In this document: positions 1 to 7,511 of the stretch, in pieces | Layout of the letters: each line of letters starts with the position of its first letter | Numbering within the stretch: position 1 is the first letter of the stretch | Assembly (NCBI GenBank): GCA_025964675.1 | Contig: JAOPYI010000184.1 | Location: 1 to 43,872, forward strand | Reading direction: 5' to 3' | DNA: 43,872 bases | Source of the DNA: Sphaerisporangium sp. | GTDB lineage: Bacteria > Actinomycetota > Actinomycetes > Streptosporangiales > Streptosporangiaceae | Notes under the pieces: generated by a model | What the model was told of the DNA's origin: nothing | The model's database searches: none | What the model saw: the letters and a program-made list of their open reading frames with translations, nothing else | Translations under genes and position numbers: made by a program

Positions 1-6
1 TCGACT

Positions 7-285
7 TCAGTGAAAGCGGCGCATGACCGGCCAGGGACCCATCGTCGCCGGAACCACGGCCGACTCGACCCTGTCCTCGGCCCAGACCGGAACGACGGGC
101 TTGGCGGTGGCGTGCAGCAGCTCGCGGAACCTCTCCCGCCGCACCTGCCACCCGTCCCCGGCCTGTACGGCGAGGCCGCCGCGCTCCAGCTGGTCAAGCG
201 CGCGGCGTACGGCGTCCGGGTCGAGCCCGGAGTCGTCCGTCTTGCCGTGCATCACCAGGGCGGACAGGACCACACCCATCTCGGC
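7..285 (-). pseudogene. C-terminal fragment of a winged-helix-like protein
   Basis: The minus frame ending at the stop at 7-9 reads like the tail of a helix-turn-helix domain: a helix with DAVRRALDQLERGGL, then GDGWQVRRERFRELLHATA. This resembles the ArsR-like N-terminal domain found in front of DUF2087 in actinobacterial regulators, but that is only a family impression. The homology stops abruptly near 285, where a transposase-like fragment begins on the other strand, so the gene looks cut at its 5' end. No start codon with a convincing ribosome site is visible. It could also be part of another DNA-binding protein. Confidence 0.35.
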
Positions 286-585
286 CAAACTCCACCGGCT
301 ACGCGGCCTGCGGGAACACACCGCGGCCCGCCGCGACCGGTACGCCGCGCTGGCGGCCGGACTCTGCCCCGATGATGTCCAGCGAACCGCCCTGTGGGCC
401 AAACACCAACGTCTCACCACCGAGCACCAGCGGATCTGCTCCCGCATCCGCCAGTTGAATAAGACACTGGCCTGGTCGGCGGCCCGCTGGACGCAGACCA
501 CGCCCTCGCCCTGGGCGCCACCTGCATCTACCTGGAAGATTTGGCCACCCTGCAAGCACGCGGCAGACGAACCGGACCGGCGAGC
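286..585 (+). pseudogene. Frameshifted TnpB/OrfB-like transposase fragment
   Basis: Two plus frames join into one protein fragment. The first (about 286-487) carries a basic helical segment ending in LNKTLAWSAARW. The second (about 490-585) carries DADHALALGATCIYLEDLATLQARGRR. The IYLEDLATL block resembles the RuvC-like segment with the catalytic glutamate in IS605-family OrfB/TnpB proteins. One frameshift near 485-500 separates the two pieces. The N-terminus and the zinc-finger/third aspartate region are missing, so this is a dead remnant. No terminal hairpins or target duplications were seen. Confidence 0.5.
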
Positions 586-647
586 GGTCATTCTCGTCTC
601 CCCTATCTTCGCCGGTCCGAACGCGAAGAGATGTCCTCGGCTGGCCT

Positions 648-914
648 TCACCCCGGTCCTGCCCGTAGAGCCGATCTTCGTATCGAACTCAGGGAGGACT
701 GTGCCCCCTCAGGACATGGCCCCGCAAGGTGTGGGGACGAACACCCGAACATAGCCCGCGGCCCCTGGATTGCTAGCAGGTACGCGCCCGCGGACATGGC
801 GGCCAAAATGACGGGAACCTTGGTGGCGCTGAACGCGATTATGACCAGGAGTAGGCACGTCATCAGGAGCACGGTGATACATAAGACACCGTGTTGGTTC
901 AGTTCCTCGGTCAC
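648..914 (-). CDS. Possible small membrane protein (88 aa)
   Basis: This GTG-started minus-strand reading frame would encode about 88 residues. After a short polar N-terminus come two hydrophobic stretches, roughly residues 9-27 and 31-50, that look like a helical hairpin. The C-terminal third is polar and Cys/Pro/Ser-rich. The ribosome site is weak (AAG just before GTG) and codon use is less GC3-biased than in the neighbours. The frame lies inside a region of gene debris. I do not recognise a family, and it may be a chance frame. Confidence 0.3.
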   Translation of the reverse strand: MTEELNQHGVLCITVLLMTCLLLVIIAFSATKVPVILAAMSAGAYLLAIQGPRAMFGCSSPHLAGPCPEGAQSSLSSIRRSALRAGPG

Positions 915-979
915 CTTGCTGGCTGGTATATCCCACAGTGTGAATCGGGTCTCGATGACGGTACGTGAACCAATGCCAA

Positions 980-1005
980 CGCCCGACCGCTACGGCGATC
1001 GGGCG
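980..1005 (-). terminator. Hairpin downstream of the DUF397 remnant
   Basis: Arms CGCCCGA and TCGGGCG are perfect 7-base complements around a 12-base loop, about 45 bases downstream of the minus-strand stop at 1051. There is no clear T-run, so termination is only inferred from position. Confidence 0.3.
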
Positions 1006-1050
1006 TATGTGATCACAAATGGTGAGAGGCTGCACACCTGTTTGAGAGTG

Positions 1051-1520
1051 TCAGGTCAGTTCGCCAAACGCACCATGCTTGACGCTTCCCGTGAATGACG
1101 CCCATGCGGTCGGGCTAAAGGCGAGCACCGGACCATGCGGGTTCTTGCTGTCGCGGACGGCGACGACTCCGGGCAGCTCAGCGAAACTAGTTCTGGTTCC
1201 GCTGACACTTCGCCGTGACCTGCGGATTCGACGGATACGGTGGTTGGCGCGTTCTCAAGTTCTGCAATCACGAACCCGGACATCAGGCCGTCTGTGCAGG
1301 GGGTGTCGAACGGGACAAGTTGCACCGTGATGTGACGCAAGTTCGCGACGGTCGCAAAGTGAGTGAGTTGCCCACTCATGACCTCAGGTCCACCTATGGG
1401 ACGTTGGACCACGATCTCATCTAACAGTACCCAGAGTGCGGGTGGGTCGCTCCCTTCCAGGATGGTCGTTCGCCGCATGCGGGCATCTACCTGCTTCTCT
1501 ACGACCATCGACGACCACCA
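1051..1520 (-). pseudogene. Deletion fusion of a DUF5753 (Scr1-type) regulator and a DUF397 protein
   Basis: Reading the minus strand, about 1520-1205 encodes the middle of a DUF5753 domain, with ARMRRTTILEGSDPPALWVL, LDEIVVQRPIGGPEVM and HITVQLVPFDTP. The helix-turn-helix N-terminus is absent, and the sequence upstream of about 1520 is unrelated in all three frames. The frame then changes and about 1200-1051 encodes the C-terminal half of a DUF397 protein, with ELPGVVAVRDSKNPHGP and AWASFTG, ending at the stop at 1051-1053. In intact actinomycete loci the DUF397 gene usually lies directly downstream of the DUF5753 regulator. The layout is therefore best explained by an internal deletion that removed the end of the first gene and the start of the second. 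Confidence 0.75.
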
Positions 1521-1778
1521 GATCCGCCAGGTCGAGGTGCTTGCGCAGCTCGGCGCACGCATCTTCGCGTCGGTGGCGGCCCAGCCTTGCCGTGTCGTCG
1601 ACCAGTGGGGGCATGAGGGGATCGTGGGCCACTGTCTCAACTGCACAGAATCTGCGCATTCCCAACTAAGAGCCTTCTTTCGGCATAAGGCGGCTATAAG
1701 TGGGCGTGTCGGTGTCGTCATCACAAAACGACGGGGTACGCCCGAGGAGGTGATCGGCTACTTCAAGGAAGGTGAGCG

Positions 1779-2198
1779 ATGGGGAATTTAAAGCGTCTAG
1801 GACTCATAGCTGTTTCGGCGGCGTTTCTATCAATTGCGGCGCCGTTTGGCGCGTCCGCTGAGTCCCGGACTGACACGGCCCCGCAAGACACGACTGAATC
1901 TCAGGCTGACACGGCCCCGCAAGACACGACTCAGTCCCAGGCTGACACGGCCCCGCAGGACACGACTGATCCTGAGGAGGACACGGCTCCCGAGCCTCCG
2001 ACACTCATTTCCGACGAAGAGGAACCAGGTCCCTACTACCCCTCATCGCCAAACGTACAGCGCACACCGAACACCGAACGCATATTGCTATACGATCTCG
2101 TGGACCCGATCATGCATACCCTGCCGGTCGACCTTTCAGCGGAGAGCAACCCAGAGATTTCCGCCGACGGCCGTTTTCTCGTCTACCTAGATAACTGA
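1779..2198 (+). CDS. Small secreted protein with tandem repeats and a PD40-like tail
   Basis: A 139-residue protein with an AAGGAAGGTGAG ribosome site just before the ATG. Residues 1-27 form a Sec-type signal peptide ending ASA. Residues about 31-72 are three 12-residue repeats of the form DTAPQDTTxSQA plus a partial fourth, which is acidic and Thr/Pro-rich. The C-terminal part has NTERILLYDL and then ISADGRFLVYLDN, which resembles one blade of a TolB/PD40-type beta-propeller. A full propeller would need hundreds more residues. The protein may thus be a truncated propeller or a genuinely short secreted protein. A strong hairpin terminator follows the stop. Confidence 0.6.
   Translation: MGNLKRLGLIAVSAAFLSIAAPFGASAESRTDTAPQDTTESQADTAPQDTTQSQADTAPQDTTDPEEDTAPEPPTLISDEEEPGPYYPSSPNVQRTPNTERILLYDLVDPIMHTLPVDLSAESNPEISADGRFLVYLDN
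1872..1994 (+). repeat. 36-bp tandem repeat (3 full units plus a partial unit)
   Basis: Units start at 1872, 1908 and 1944, each beginning GACACGGCCCCGCA, with a partial fourth at 1980. The 36-base period keeps the reading frame, so copy number can change without breaking the secreted protein. Confidence 0.85.
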
Positions 2199-2203
2199 CC
2201 AGC

Positions 2204-2240
2204 AAAGCGCCTGCGCCCCATCACGGGGTGGAGGCGCTTT
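2204..2240 (+). terminator. Rho-independent-like terminator after the repeat protein
   Basis: AAAGCGCCT pairs with AGGCGCTTT, and inside it CCCC pairs with GGGG. The hairpin begins a few bases after the stop at 2196-2198. Confidence 0.75.
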
Positions 2241-2387
2241 CGCTTGTCCAGAGATTAGGCGCGTTGCCCTCCACCGGATGTCCCGCTCGCGATTGTGCAC
2301 CGGTACCGGCAGTTGGTGACCCTGGTCGTACCCCTACGGAGCGGTGCGGCCGGCGGAATGCCGTAGGCACCCCGAAGGGGCGACCGT

Positions 2388-2693
2388 GAAGACTCGGCCG
2401 GCCCGCGGGGCATCGTCGGCGAGTTCCGCGACGCCATGGCGCCGGGGAGCCATCTGATCCTCTCCCACCTGGCCAAGGAGAACTTCCCGGACAAGATGGC
2501 CGAGACAGAGCGGGTCTACGAGGGCGCCAGCGCCCGGCTCGGGGCGCGCACGCGCGCGGAGATCCTCGAGCTCTTCGACGGCTTCGAATTGCTCGAACCC
2601 GGGCTGGTCGGTCCCACCGAATGGCATCCCGGCAGCGGGGCGCAATCCTCGGAGAAGTTCGCCGGCCTGGTCGGCGTCGGAGTCAAACGCTGA
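2388..2693 (+). pseudogene. 3' fragment of a PF04672 S-adenosyl methyltransferase
   Basis: The plus frame from about 2388 to the stop at 2691 encodes the C-terminal third of a PF04672 (DUF574) SAM-dependent methyltransferase: RGIVGEFRDAMAPGSHL, then EILELFDGFELLEPGLV and a final GVGVKR. It aligns by eye with the end of the intact homologue at 41460-42272 (IVRRLMDALPPGSYL, FEGLDLVDPGLV, GVGRKR). The SAM-binding N-terminal two thirds are missing and the preceding 150 bases hold nothing recognisable. The ATG at 2436 lies inside the conserved domain and is unlikely to be a real start. Confidence 0.65.
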
Positions 2694-2729
2694 CAGCCGC
2701 GTCCTGTCCCGAATGTGATCGAGTCGCCC

Positions 2730-2758
2730 TTGCTAAGCGCGCCGTCGTAGACAATTAT
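2730..2758 (+). promoter_or_regulatory. Putative promoter and operator of the SIS gene
   Basis: TTGCTA and AATTAT are 17 bases apart, a plausible -35/-10 pair. The -10 overlaps the left arm of an imperfect inverted repeat, ACAATTATT (2751-2759) and AATGATTGT (2787-2795), matching at 8 of 9 positions. This is AT-rich for the window and would suit a repressor site. Confidence 0.35.
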
Positions 2759-2849
2759 TTTCATCCAACCGCCCAAGCGTGAAAGGAATGATTGTGCCCG
2801 CAGGCACGCGGGGCCCGTACAAGGCACCGCGTTGAGAGGAGCTGAACGA

Positions 2850-3602
2850 GTGGACATCAGTGCCGCCGCCTACGTCCAGAAGGTCGAGGGGCTGGTGCAC
2901 GACGTCGCCGCGAGTCAGTCGCGGGCCGTGCGAGACGCCGCAGCCCTGCTCTGCGCCTGCCTGCGCGGCGGCGGGGTGATCCAGGCGTTCGGCTCCGGGC
3001 ACTCCGAGGCCATCGCGATGGAGATCGCGGGCCGCGCCGGTGGGCTTGTGCCCACCAACCGGCTGGCCCTGCGTGACCTGGTGCTGTACGGCGGGGAGTC
3101 CCCCGGCATGCTCGGATCCGCGGAACTGGAGCGGGACCCCTCGATCGCCCACCGCGTCTACGACCTCGCCCCCGTCGAGCCGCAGGACGCCTTCGTCATG
3201 ATCTCCAGCTCCGGGGTCAACGGCTCGGTGGTGGAGCTCGCCTCGATCGTCAAGGAGCGCGGCCACGGGCTGGTGGCCCTGACATCGGTCCAGCACAGCA
3301 CCGAGATGAAGTCCCGCCATCCCTCCGGGCTCAAGCTCCTCGACCTCGCCGACGTGGTGCTCGACAACGGCGCCCCGTACGGCGACGCCGTGATGCCACT
3401 TCCGGGGGGCGCGACCTTCGGAGCGGTGTCGACGATCACTTCCGCCTTGCTCGCGCAGATGGTCGTCGCGGAGGTGGTCAGGGAGCTGCTGGAGGCGGGC
3501 GAGGTGCCGCCGATCTACCGCTCGTCCAACGTCGTCGGCGGTGACGAGCACAACCGTGCGCTCGAGAGCCGCTACGCGGGGCGCATCCGCCGAGGCGGCT
3601 GA
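2850..3602 (+). CDS. SIS-domain sugar-phosphate isomerase-like protein
   Basis: A 250-residue protein of the SIS_2 type (sugar isomerase domain). A glycine/serine-rich phosphosugar loop (FGSGHSEAIAMEIAGRAGG) lies near residue 50, and a second nucleotide-fold core contains VMISSSGVNGSVVELA and LVALTSVQHSTEM. SIS_2 proteins bind phosphosugars, often amino-sugar phosphates, in the cytoplasm. I chose the GTG at 2850 because AGAGGAG sits about 8 bases upstream; an in-frame TTG at 2832 would add six residues but has no such site. It lies 130 bases upstream of the ngcE-like gene on the same strand. This suggests it handles the sugar the importer brings in, perhaps GlcNAc-6-phosphate, but the substrate is inferred. 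Confidence 0.8.
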   Translation: MDISAAAYVQKVEGLVHDVAASQSRAVRDAAALLCACLRGGGVIQAFGSGHSEAIAMEIAGRAGGLVPTNRLALRDLVLYGGESPGMLGSAELERDPSIAHRVYDLAPVEPQDAFVMISSSGVNGSVVELASIVKERGHGLVALTSVQHSTEMKSRHPSGLKLLDLADVVLDNGAPYGDAVMPLPGGATFGAVSTITSALLAQMVVAEVVRELLEAGEVPPIYRSSNVVGGDEHNRALESRYAGRIRRGG

Positions 3603-3653
3603 CCGGCCCGTGTCCCCCGACTCCACCGCTTCTGCGAATCCGACGAGTTGACA

Positions 3654-3669
3654 ACAGGTTTGACCAGGT
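3654..3669 (+). promoter_or_regulatory. Possible DasR-like (dre) site before ngcE
   Basis: ACAGGT-TTG-ACCAGGT resembles the DasR operator (ACTGGT, four bases, ACCAGT) but has a three-base centre. TTGACA lies directly upstream at 3648. DasR control of GlcNAc uptake is known in Streptomyces; this site is a weak match. Confidence 0.2.
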
Positions 3670-3731
3670 ACTCCCCGCGCACGTATGGACCGTCGAGGCG
3701 CGGCGGACGCTCCAGCCCCCCAGGAGGACTC

Positions 3732-5156
3732 ATGGCGGACAACCCCTTTTCCCGGCGCGAGCTGCTGCGAAGCGCCGCGCTCGCGGGCCTGCTCCTGCCC
3801 TCGGCCGGCGCGCTGTCGGCGTGCGCGTCCCCGGGCGGCGGCGACTCAGGCGGTCCCAAGCCCGCGGCGACCGGACCCAAGACCGCGGCCAACCCCCTCG
3901 GCATCCCGGAGGACAGGCCCTTCGAGGTGGTGGTCTTCGACGGCGGGTTCGGCGACGCCTACGCCAGGGACGTCCACGAGCCGCTGTTCGTGAGCAGGCA
4001 TCCGAAGGTCCAGATCAAGCACTCGGCCACCAAGGAGATCGCCAAGACGCTGCAACCCCGGTTCGCGGGCGGCGACCCGCCCGAGTTCGTCAACAACTCA
4101 GGCGACAACGCTATGGACTTCGGCGCCCTCGCCCAGGACGGCCAGCTGCAGGACCTCGGCGAGCTGCTCGACGCCCCGAGCTGGGACGACCCCGGCGTCA
4201 AGGTGCGGGACACCATCCTGGCGTCCGCCGTCGAACTGGGGACCTACGACGGCAAGTACTGCGTGCTGAACTACGCCAACACGGTGTGGGGCATCTGGTA
4301 CTCCAAGAAGCTGTTCGCCGACAACGGCTGGCAGGTCCCGAGGACCTGGGACGAGTTCACCACCCTCTGCGAAAAGATCAAGAAGTCCGGCAGGTGCGCG
4401 CCGTTCACCTACGCCGGCAAGCACCCGTTCTACATCTACGAGACGATCCTCACCCTGTCCGCCAAGATCGGGGGCGCCGATGTCCTGAAGAACATCGACA
4501 ACCTGGCGGACGGCGCCTGGAAGGCCGAACCGGTCGCGAAGGCCGCCGGCGCGTTCGCCGACATCGGCGCCAAGTACCTGCTCCAGGGCACAGAGGGCCT
4601 CGACCACATCCAGACCCAGACCGCGCACAACAAGTACGAGGTCGCCATGCTGCCCTGCGGGTCGTGGCTGGAGAACGAGCAGAAGGACACCACCCCGGCC
4701 GACTTCGGCTACGCCATGTTCCCGCTTCCGTCGTTCACCGGCTCCGACGCCCTGCCGTACGGCACGCTGCACTCCCGGCCGGGCGAGGAGTTCTTCGTCG
4801 CGGCCAGGTCGGCCAACCCGCGCGCCGGTATGGAGTACATGCGCGCCATGCTCTCCAAGGAGGGAGCCGGCAAGTTCACCGAGCTGGTCAGCACGCTGAC
4901 CGTGGTGAAGGGGGCGGCGGAGGGGCGCGCGCTGAAGCCGGGCCTGCAGAGCGCCGCGGCGGCCCTGAAGGAGGCGGGCGCCAACGTCACCTACTTCCGG
5001 TTCCGCCAGTGGTACAAGGAACTGCACGACGAGGTCGCCGCCGCCACCGGCCAGCTCATGGCGGGCCGGCTGAAGGTCGGCGAGTGGGCCGACCGGATCC
5101 AGAAGAAGTCCGACGAGATCAGGAACGACTCCTCGGTCAAGAAGTTCACCCGCTGA
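3732..5156 (+). CDS. ngcE: NgcE-like substrate-binding lipoprotein of a GlcNAc/chitobiose ABC importer
   Basis: A 474-residue extracytoplasmic solute-binding protein. The N-terminus carries a twin-arginine motif (SRRELLR, residues 7-13), a hydrophobic stretch and a lipobox with Cys31 (LSAC), so it should be exported by Tat and anchored in the membrane. The body has family 1 solute-binding features typical of NgcE proteins, including VVVFDGGFGDAYA, LQPRFAGGDPPEFVNNSG, PCGSWLENEQ and LTVVKGAAEG. NgcE proteins bind N-acetylglucosamine and N,N'-diacetylchitobiose. The ATG at 3732 follows AGGAGG closely; upstream in-frame starts lack such a site. Two permease genes follow. The assignment rests on recall of the family, so another amino sugar or oligosaccharide is possible. 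Confidence 0.82.
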   Translation: MADNPFSRRELLRSAALAGLLLPSAGALSACASPGGGDSGGPKPAATGPKTAANPLGIPEDRPFEVVVFDGGFGDAYARDVHEPLFVSRHPKVQIKHSATKEIAKTLQPRFAGGDPPEFVNNSGDNAMDFGALAQDGQLQDLGELLDAPSWDDPGVKVRDTILASAVELGTYDGKYCVLNYANTVWGIWYSKKLFADNGWQVPRTWDEFTTLCEKIKKSGRCAPFTYAGKHPFYIYETILTLSAKIGGADVLKNIDNLADGAWKAEPVAKAAGAFADIGAKYLLQGTEGLDHIQTQTAHNKYEVAMLPCGSWLENEQKDTTPADFGYAMFPLPSFTGSDALPYGTLHSRPGEEFFVAARSANPRAGMEYMRAMLSKEGAGKFTELVSTLTVVKGAAEGRALKPGLQSAAAALKEAGANVTYFRFRQWYKELHDEVAAATGQLMAGRLKVGEWADRIQKKSDEIRNDSSVKKFTR

Positions 5157-5219
5157 CCCAGGTCTCCGTGACCGCCCAGCCGCGGACGGCCGGGACCGAG
5201 ACGAAAGGCGGTGAGCGCG

Positions 5220-6164
5220 ATGACGAAGGTCAGGACGCGGCCCCCCTTGGTGAACCGGACCAGCCTCACCAGGGGGCGGTTCATCGCGGGGTTCCTCTCG
5301 GTCCCGGTGCTGCTCTACCTGATCTACGTGATCGCGCCCTACGCCCAGGCGTTCTATATCGCGACGACCGACTGGCGCGGCGTGAGCGCCAGTCCCCGGT
5401 TCGTCGCGCTGGAGAACTTCAAAAGGCTCCTGAGCGATGACGTCTTCTGGACCGCGATCGGCCACAACGGGCTGCTGCTCGTCCTGATGCCCCTGCTCAC
5501 CATCGTGATCGCCCTGTTCTTCGCCTTCCTGCTGAACGCGGGCGGCGCTTCGGGAGGCGTGTCGGGCGTCTGGGGGTCGAGGTTCTACCGCGTGGTGTTC
5601 TTCTTCCCCCAGGTGCTGGCCGTGGCGATCGTCGCGGTGCTGTTCCAGCAGGTCTTCAGGCCTGACAGGAGCGGCATGCTGAACGCGCCGCTGATGGCGC
5701 TCGGGCTGGAGCCGATCGGCTTCCTGTCCGACCCGGGCGTCGCCTTCTGGTCGATCCTGGGCGTCCTGGTCTGGCAGGCCGTGGGCTTCTACGTGGTGCT
5801 CTTCTCCGCCGGCATGGCCTCCATTCCCCGCGAGATGTACGAGGCCGCCCAGATCGACGGGGCCGGGCGCGGCCAGCTCTTCTTCGGGGTCACGCTGCCC
5901 CTGCTCTGGGACACCGTGCAGGTCGGATGGATCTACCTCGGCATCGCCGCGCTGGACGTCTTCGCCATCGTGTGGGTGATGACCGCCGAGCACGGCGGGC
6001 CCGACCACTCCACTACCGTGATGGCCGCCGAGATCTACCGCAACGCGTTCCAGTACTTCAAGTTCGGCTACGCCTCGGCAATGGGCGTGGTGCTGTTCTT
6101 CTTCACGGTCGCGTTCGCGGTGGTGGCCATGCGGCTGTCGCGCCGCGAGCGGATCGAGTTCTGA
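5220..6164 (+). CDS. ngcF: NgcF-like ABC sugar permease
   Basis: A 314-residue inner-membrane permease of the MalF/UgpA type with six predicted helices. The cytoplasmic EAA loop that contacts the ATPase is clear (EMYEAAQIDGAGRGQLFFG, about residues 204-222). I preferred the ATG at 5220, nine bases after AAAGGCGG, over the GTG at 5211, which is too close to that site. It starts 63 bases after ngcE ends and is separated from ngcG by 12 bases, so the three genes form one operon. No ATPase gene is present. In Streptomyces such importers share the general ATPase MsiK, so the same is likely here. Confidence 0.85.
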   Translation: MTKVRTRPPLVNRTSLTRGRFIAGFLSVPVLLYLIYVIAPYAQAFYIATTDWRGVSASPRFVALENFKRLLSDDVFWTAIGHNGLLLVLMPLLTIVIALFFAFLLNAGGASGGVSGVWGSRFYRVVFFFPQVLAVAIVAVLFQQVFRPDRSGMLNAPLMALGLEPIGFLSDPGVAFWSILGVLVWQAVGFYVVLFSAGMASIPREMYEAAQIDGAGRGQLFFGVTLPLLWDTVQVGWIYLGIAALDVFAIVWVMTAEHGGPDHSTTVMAAEIYRNAFQYFKFGYASAMGVVLFFFTVAFAVVAMRLSRRERIEF

Positions 6165-6176
6165 GGGGGCCTGACG

Positions 6177-7097
6177 ATGGTTTCGCAGGCGGAGAAGGTG
6201 ACGCTGAGCCGCAGTGCGGCGCGCCGTCGGCGCAGGGTCCGGCTCGGCCCGCTTTCAGGGCTGTCCCACCTGGCGCTGGCCGTGTGGACCGTCCTTGTGG
6301 CGGTGCCGATCCTGTGGACGTTCCTCGCCTCGGTGAAGAGCGAGGACGAGATCTTCGGCAGCGCCTGGTCGCTGCCGGCCAAGCTGCGCTGGGACAACTG
6401 GGCGCGTGCCTGGGATCACGCCCACGTCGGCCAGTACATGGTCAACAGCGTCCTCGTGGTGGTGCTCGGCACGTTCGGCACCATGCTCTTCGGCTCGATG
6501 GCGGCGTACGTGCTCGCGCGCTACCGGTTCCGGGGCAACCGGGCGATCTACGTGCTGTTCGTCTCCGGGCTGGCCTTCCCGGTGTACCTGGCGCTCACCC
6601 CGCTGTTCTTCGTGGTGCGCAACATGGGGAACGTCCCGCTGATCGGCCAGTTCATCGGCCTCGACACGCGGGGCGGCCTGGTCCTCGTGTACATCGCCTA
6701 CTCGCTGCCGTTCACCGTGTTCTTCCTCTCGGCGTTCTTCCGGACGCTTCCCGGGGCGGTGGCTGAGGCGGCGTTCGTGGACGGCGCGTCCCACAGCCGG
6801 GTGTTCTTCCAGATCATGCTGCCCATGGCGCGGCCCGGCATCGTGAGCATCACGATCTTCAACGTCCTGGGCCAGTGGAACCAGTACCAGATCCCGCTGG
6901 TCCTGCTCAGCGGCCAGTCGAAGGACAAGTGGGTACTCACCCAGGGCATCGCGGACATCTCCACGGCGGCGGGCTACGACGCCGACTGGTCGGCCCTGTT
7001 CGCCGCGCTGAGCATGGCGATCCTGCCCATGCTGGTCGTCTACACGATCTTCCAGCGGCAGATCCAGGCGGGTCTCACCGCCGGGGCGCTCAAGTAG
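6177..7097 (+). CDS. ngcG: NgcG-like ABC sugar permease
   Basis: A 306-residue permease of the MalG type, the second transmembrane subunit of the importer. After a basic N-terminal tail (residues 13-21, with five arginines in a row), it has about six helices and the EAA loop (AEAAFVDGASHSRVFFQIMLP, about residues 197-217). A GAGGGGG ribosome site lies between the ngcF stop and the ATG. The gene ends two bases before the stop of the opposite-strand gene at 7100, leaving no room for a dedicated terminator. Confidence 0.85.
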   Translation: MVSQAEKVTLSRSAARRRRRVRLGPLSGLSHLALAVWTVLVAVPILWTFLASVKSEDEIFGSAWSLPAKLRWDNWARAWDHAHVGQYMVNSVLVVVLGTFGTMLFGSMAAYVLARYRFRGNRAIYVLFVSGLAFPVYLALTPLFFVVRNMGNVPLIGQFIGLDTRGGLVLVYIAYSLPFTVFFLSAFFRTLPGAVAEAAFVDGASHSRVFFQIMLPMARPGIVSITIFNVLGQWNQYQIPLVLLSGQSKDKWVLTQGIADISTAAGYDADWSALFAALSMAILPMLVVYTIFQRQIQAGLTAGALK

Positions 7098-7099
7098 CC

Positions 7100-7501
7100 T
7101 CAACCGTGCAGGCGCTGTCTCATCTCCGCCTCGTAGATGTGGCGCCTCCCCTGCGCGAGCTGGTTCCTGATCCGCTCCTCCAGGTCGACGAAGCAACGGT
7201 GGTACCCGTCCTCGTACTCCTCGACGACCTGGAAGGTCCACCTGCCGGCGAACACGTCACGACCGAGCACCTCGGCGCACACCGCGTCCGCGTGCCCGGC
7301 GTGCCCCGCGTCACGAAACAGCCTCACCGCTTCCTGGAGCATCAGGTGGGCACGGCCGGTGAGCTGGTGGAACCCGTAGAGCTGGCCCCGTGCCCGCTCG
7401 GCGGTCTCCAGAGCCTCCGACAGCTTTCCGAGCGCCTGGACGGTGGTGTCATCCATCCCGGCGGGCCGCCGGTGCTCCGGATAGCGGTGATCGTCTGTCA
7501 T
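7100..7501 (-). CDS. Conserved actinobacterial hypothetical protein
   Basis: A 133-residue soluble, mostly helical protein without signal peptide or membrane segments. The core from about residue 16 (MDDTTVQALGKLSEALE, then ERARGQLYGFHQLTGRA) to the end (GRRHIYEAEM) looks like a small conserved actinobacterial family of unknown function. A second in-frame ATG at residue 16 may be the true start, because the conserved part begins there. It follows the whiB gene by ten bases on the same strand, so the two are probably cotranscribed. No enzymatic motif was seen. Confidence 0.65.
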   Translation of the reverse strand: MTDDHRYPEHRRPAGMDDTTVQALGKLSEALETAERARGQLYGFHQLTGRAHLMLQEAVRLFRDAGHAGHADAVCAEVLGRDVFAGRWTFQVVEEYEDGYHRCFVDLEERIRNQLAQGRRHIYEAEMRQRLHG

Positions 7502-7511
7502 ATGAGGATCA

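Noticed and set aside
1008-1017. TGTGATCACA palindrome resembling half of a CRP-type site
   Set aside because: Only 10 bases, in debris, with no gene start nearby that it could control.
1363-1791. Plus-strand open frame opposite the DUF5753 fragment
   Set aside because: It is antisense to recognisable DUF5753 sequence and overlaps the start of the secreted repeat protein.
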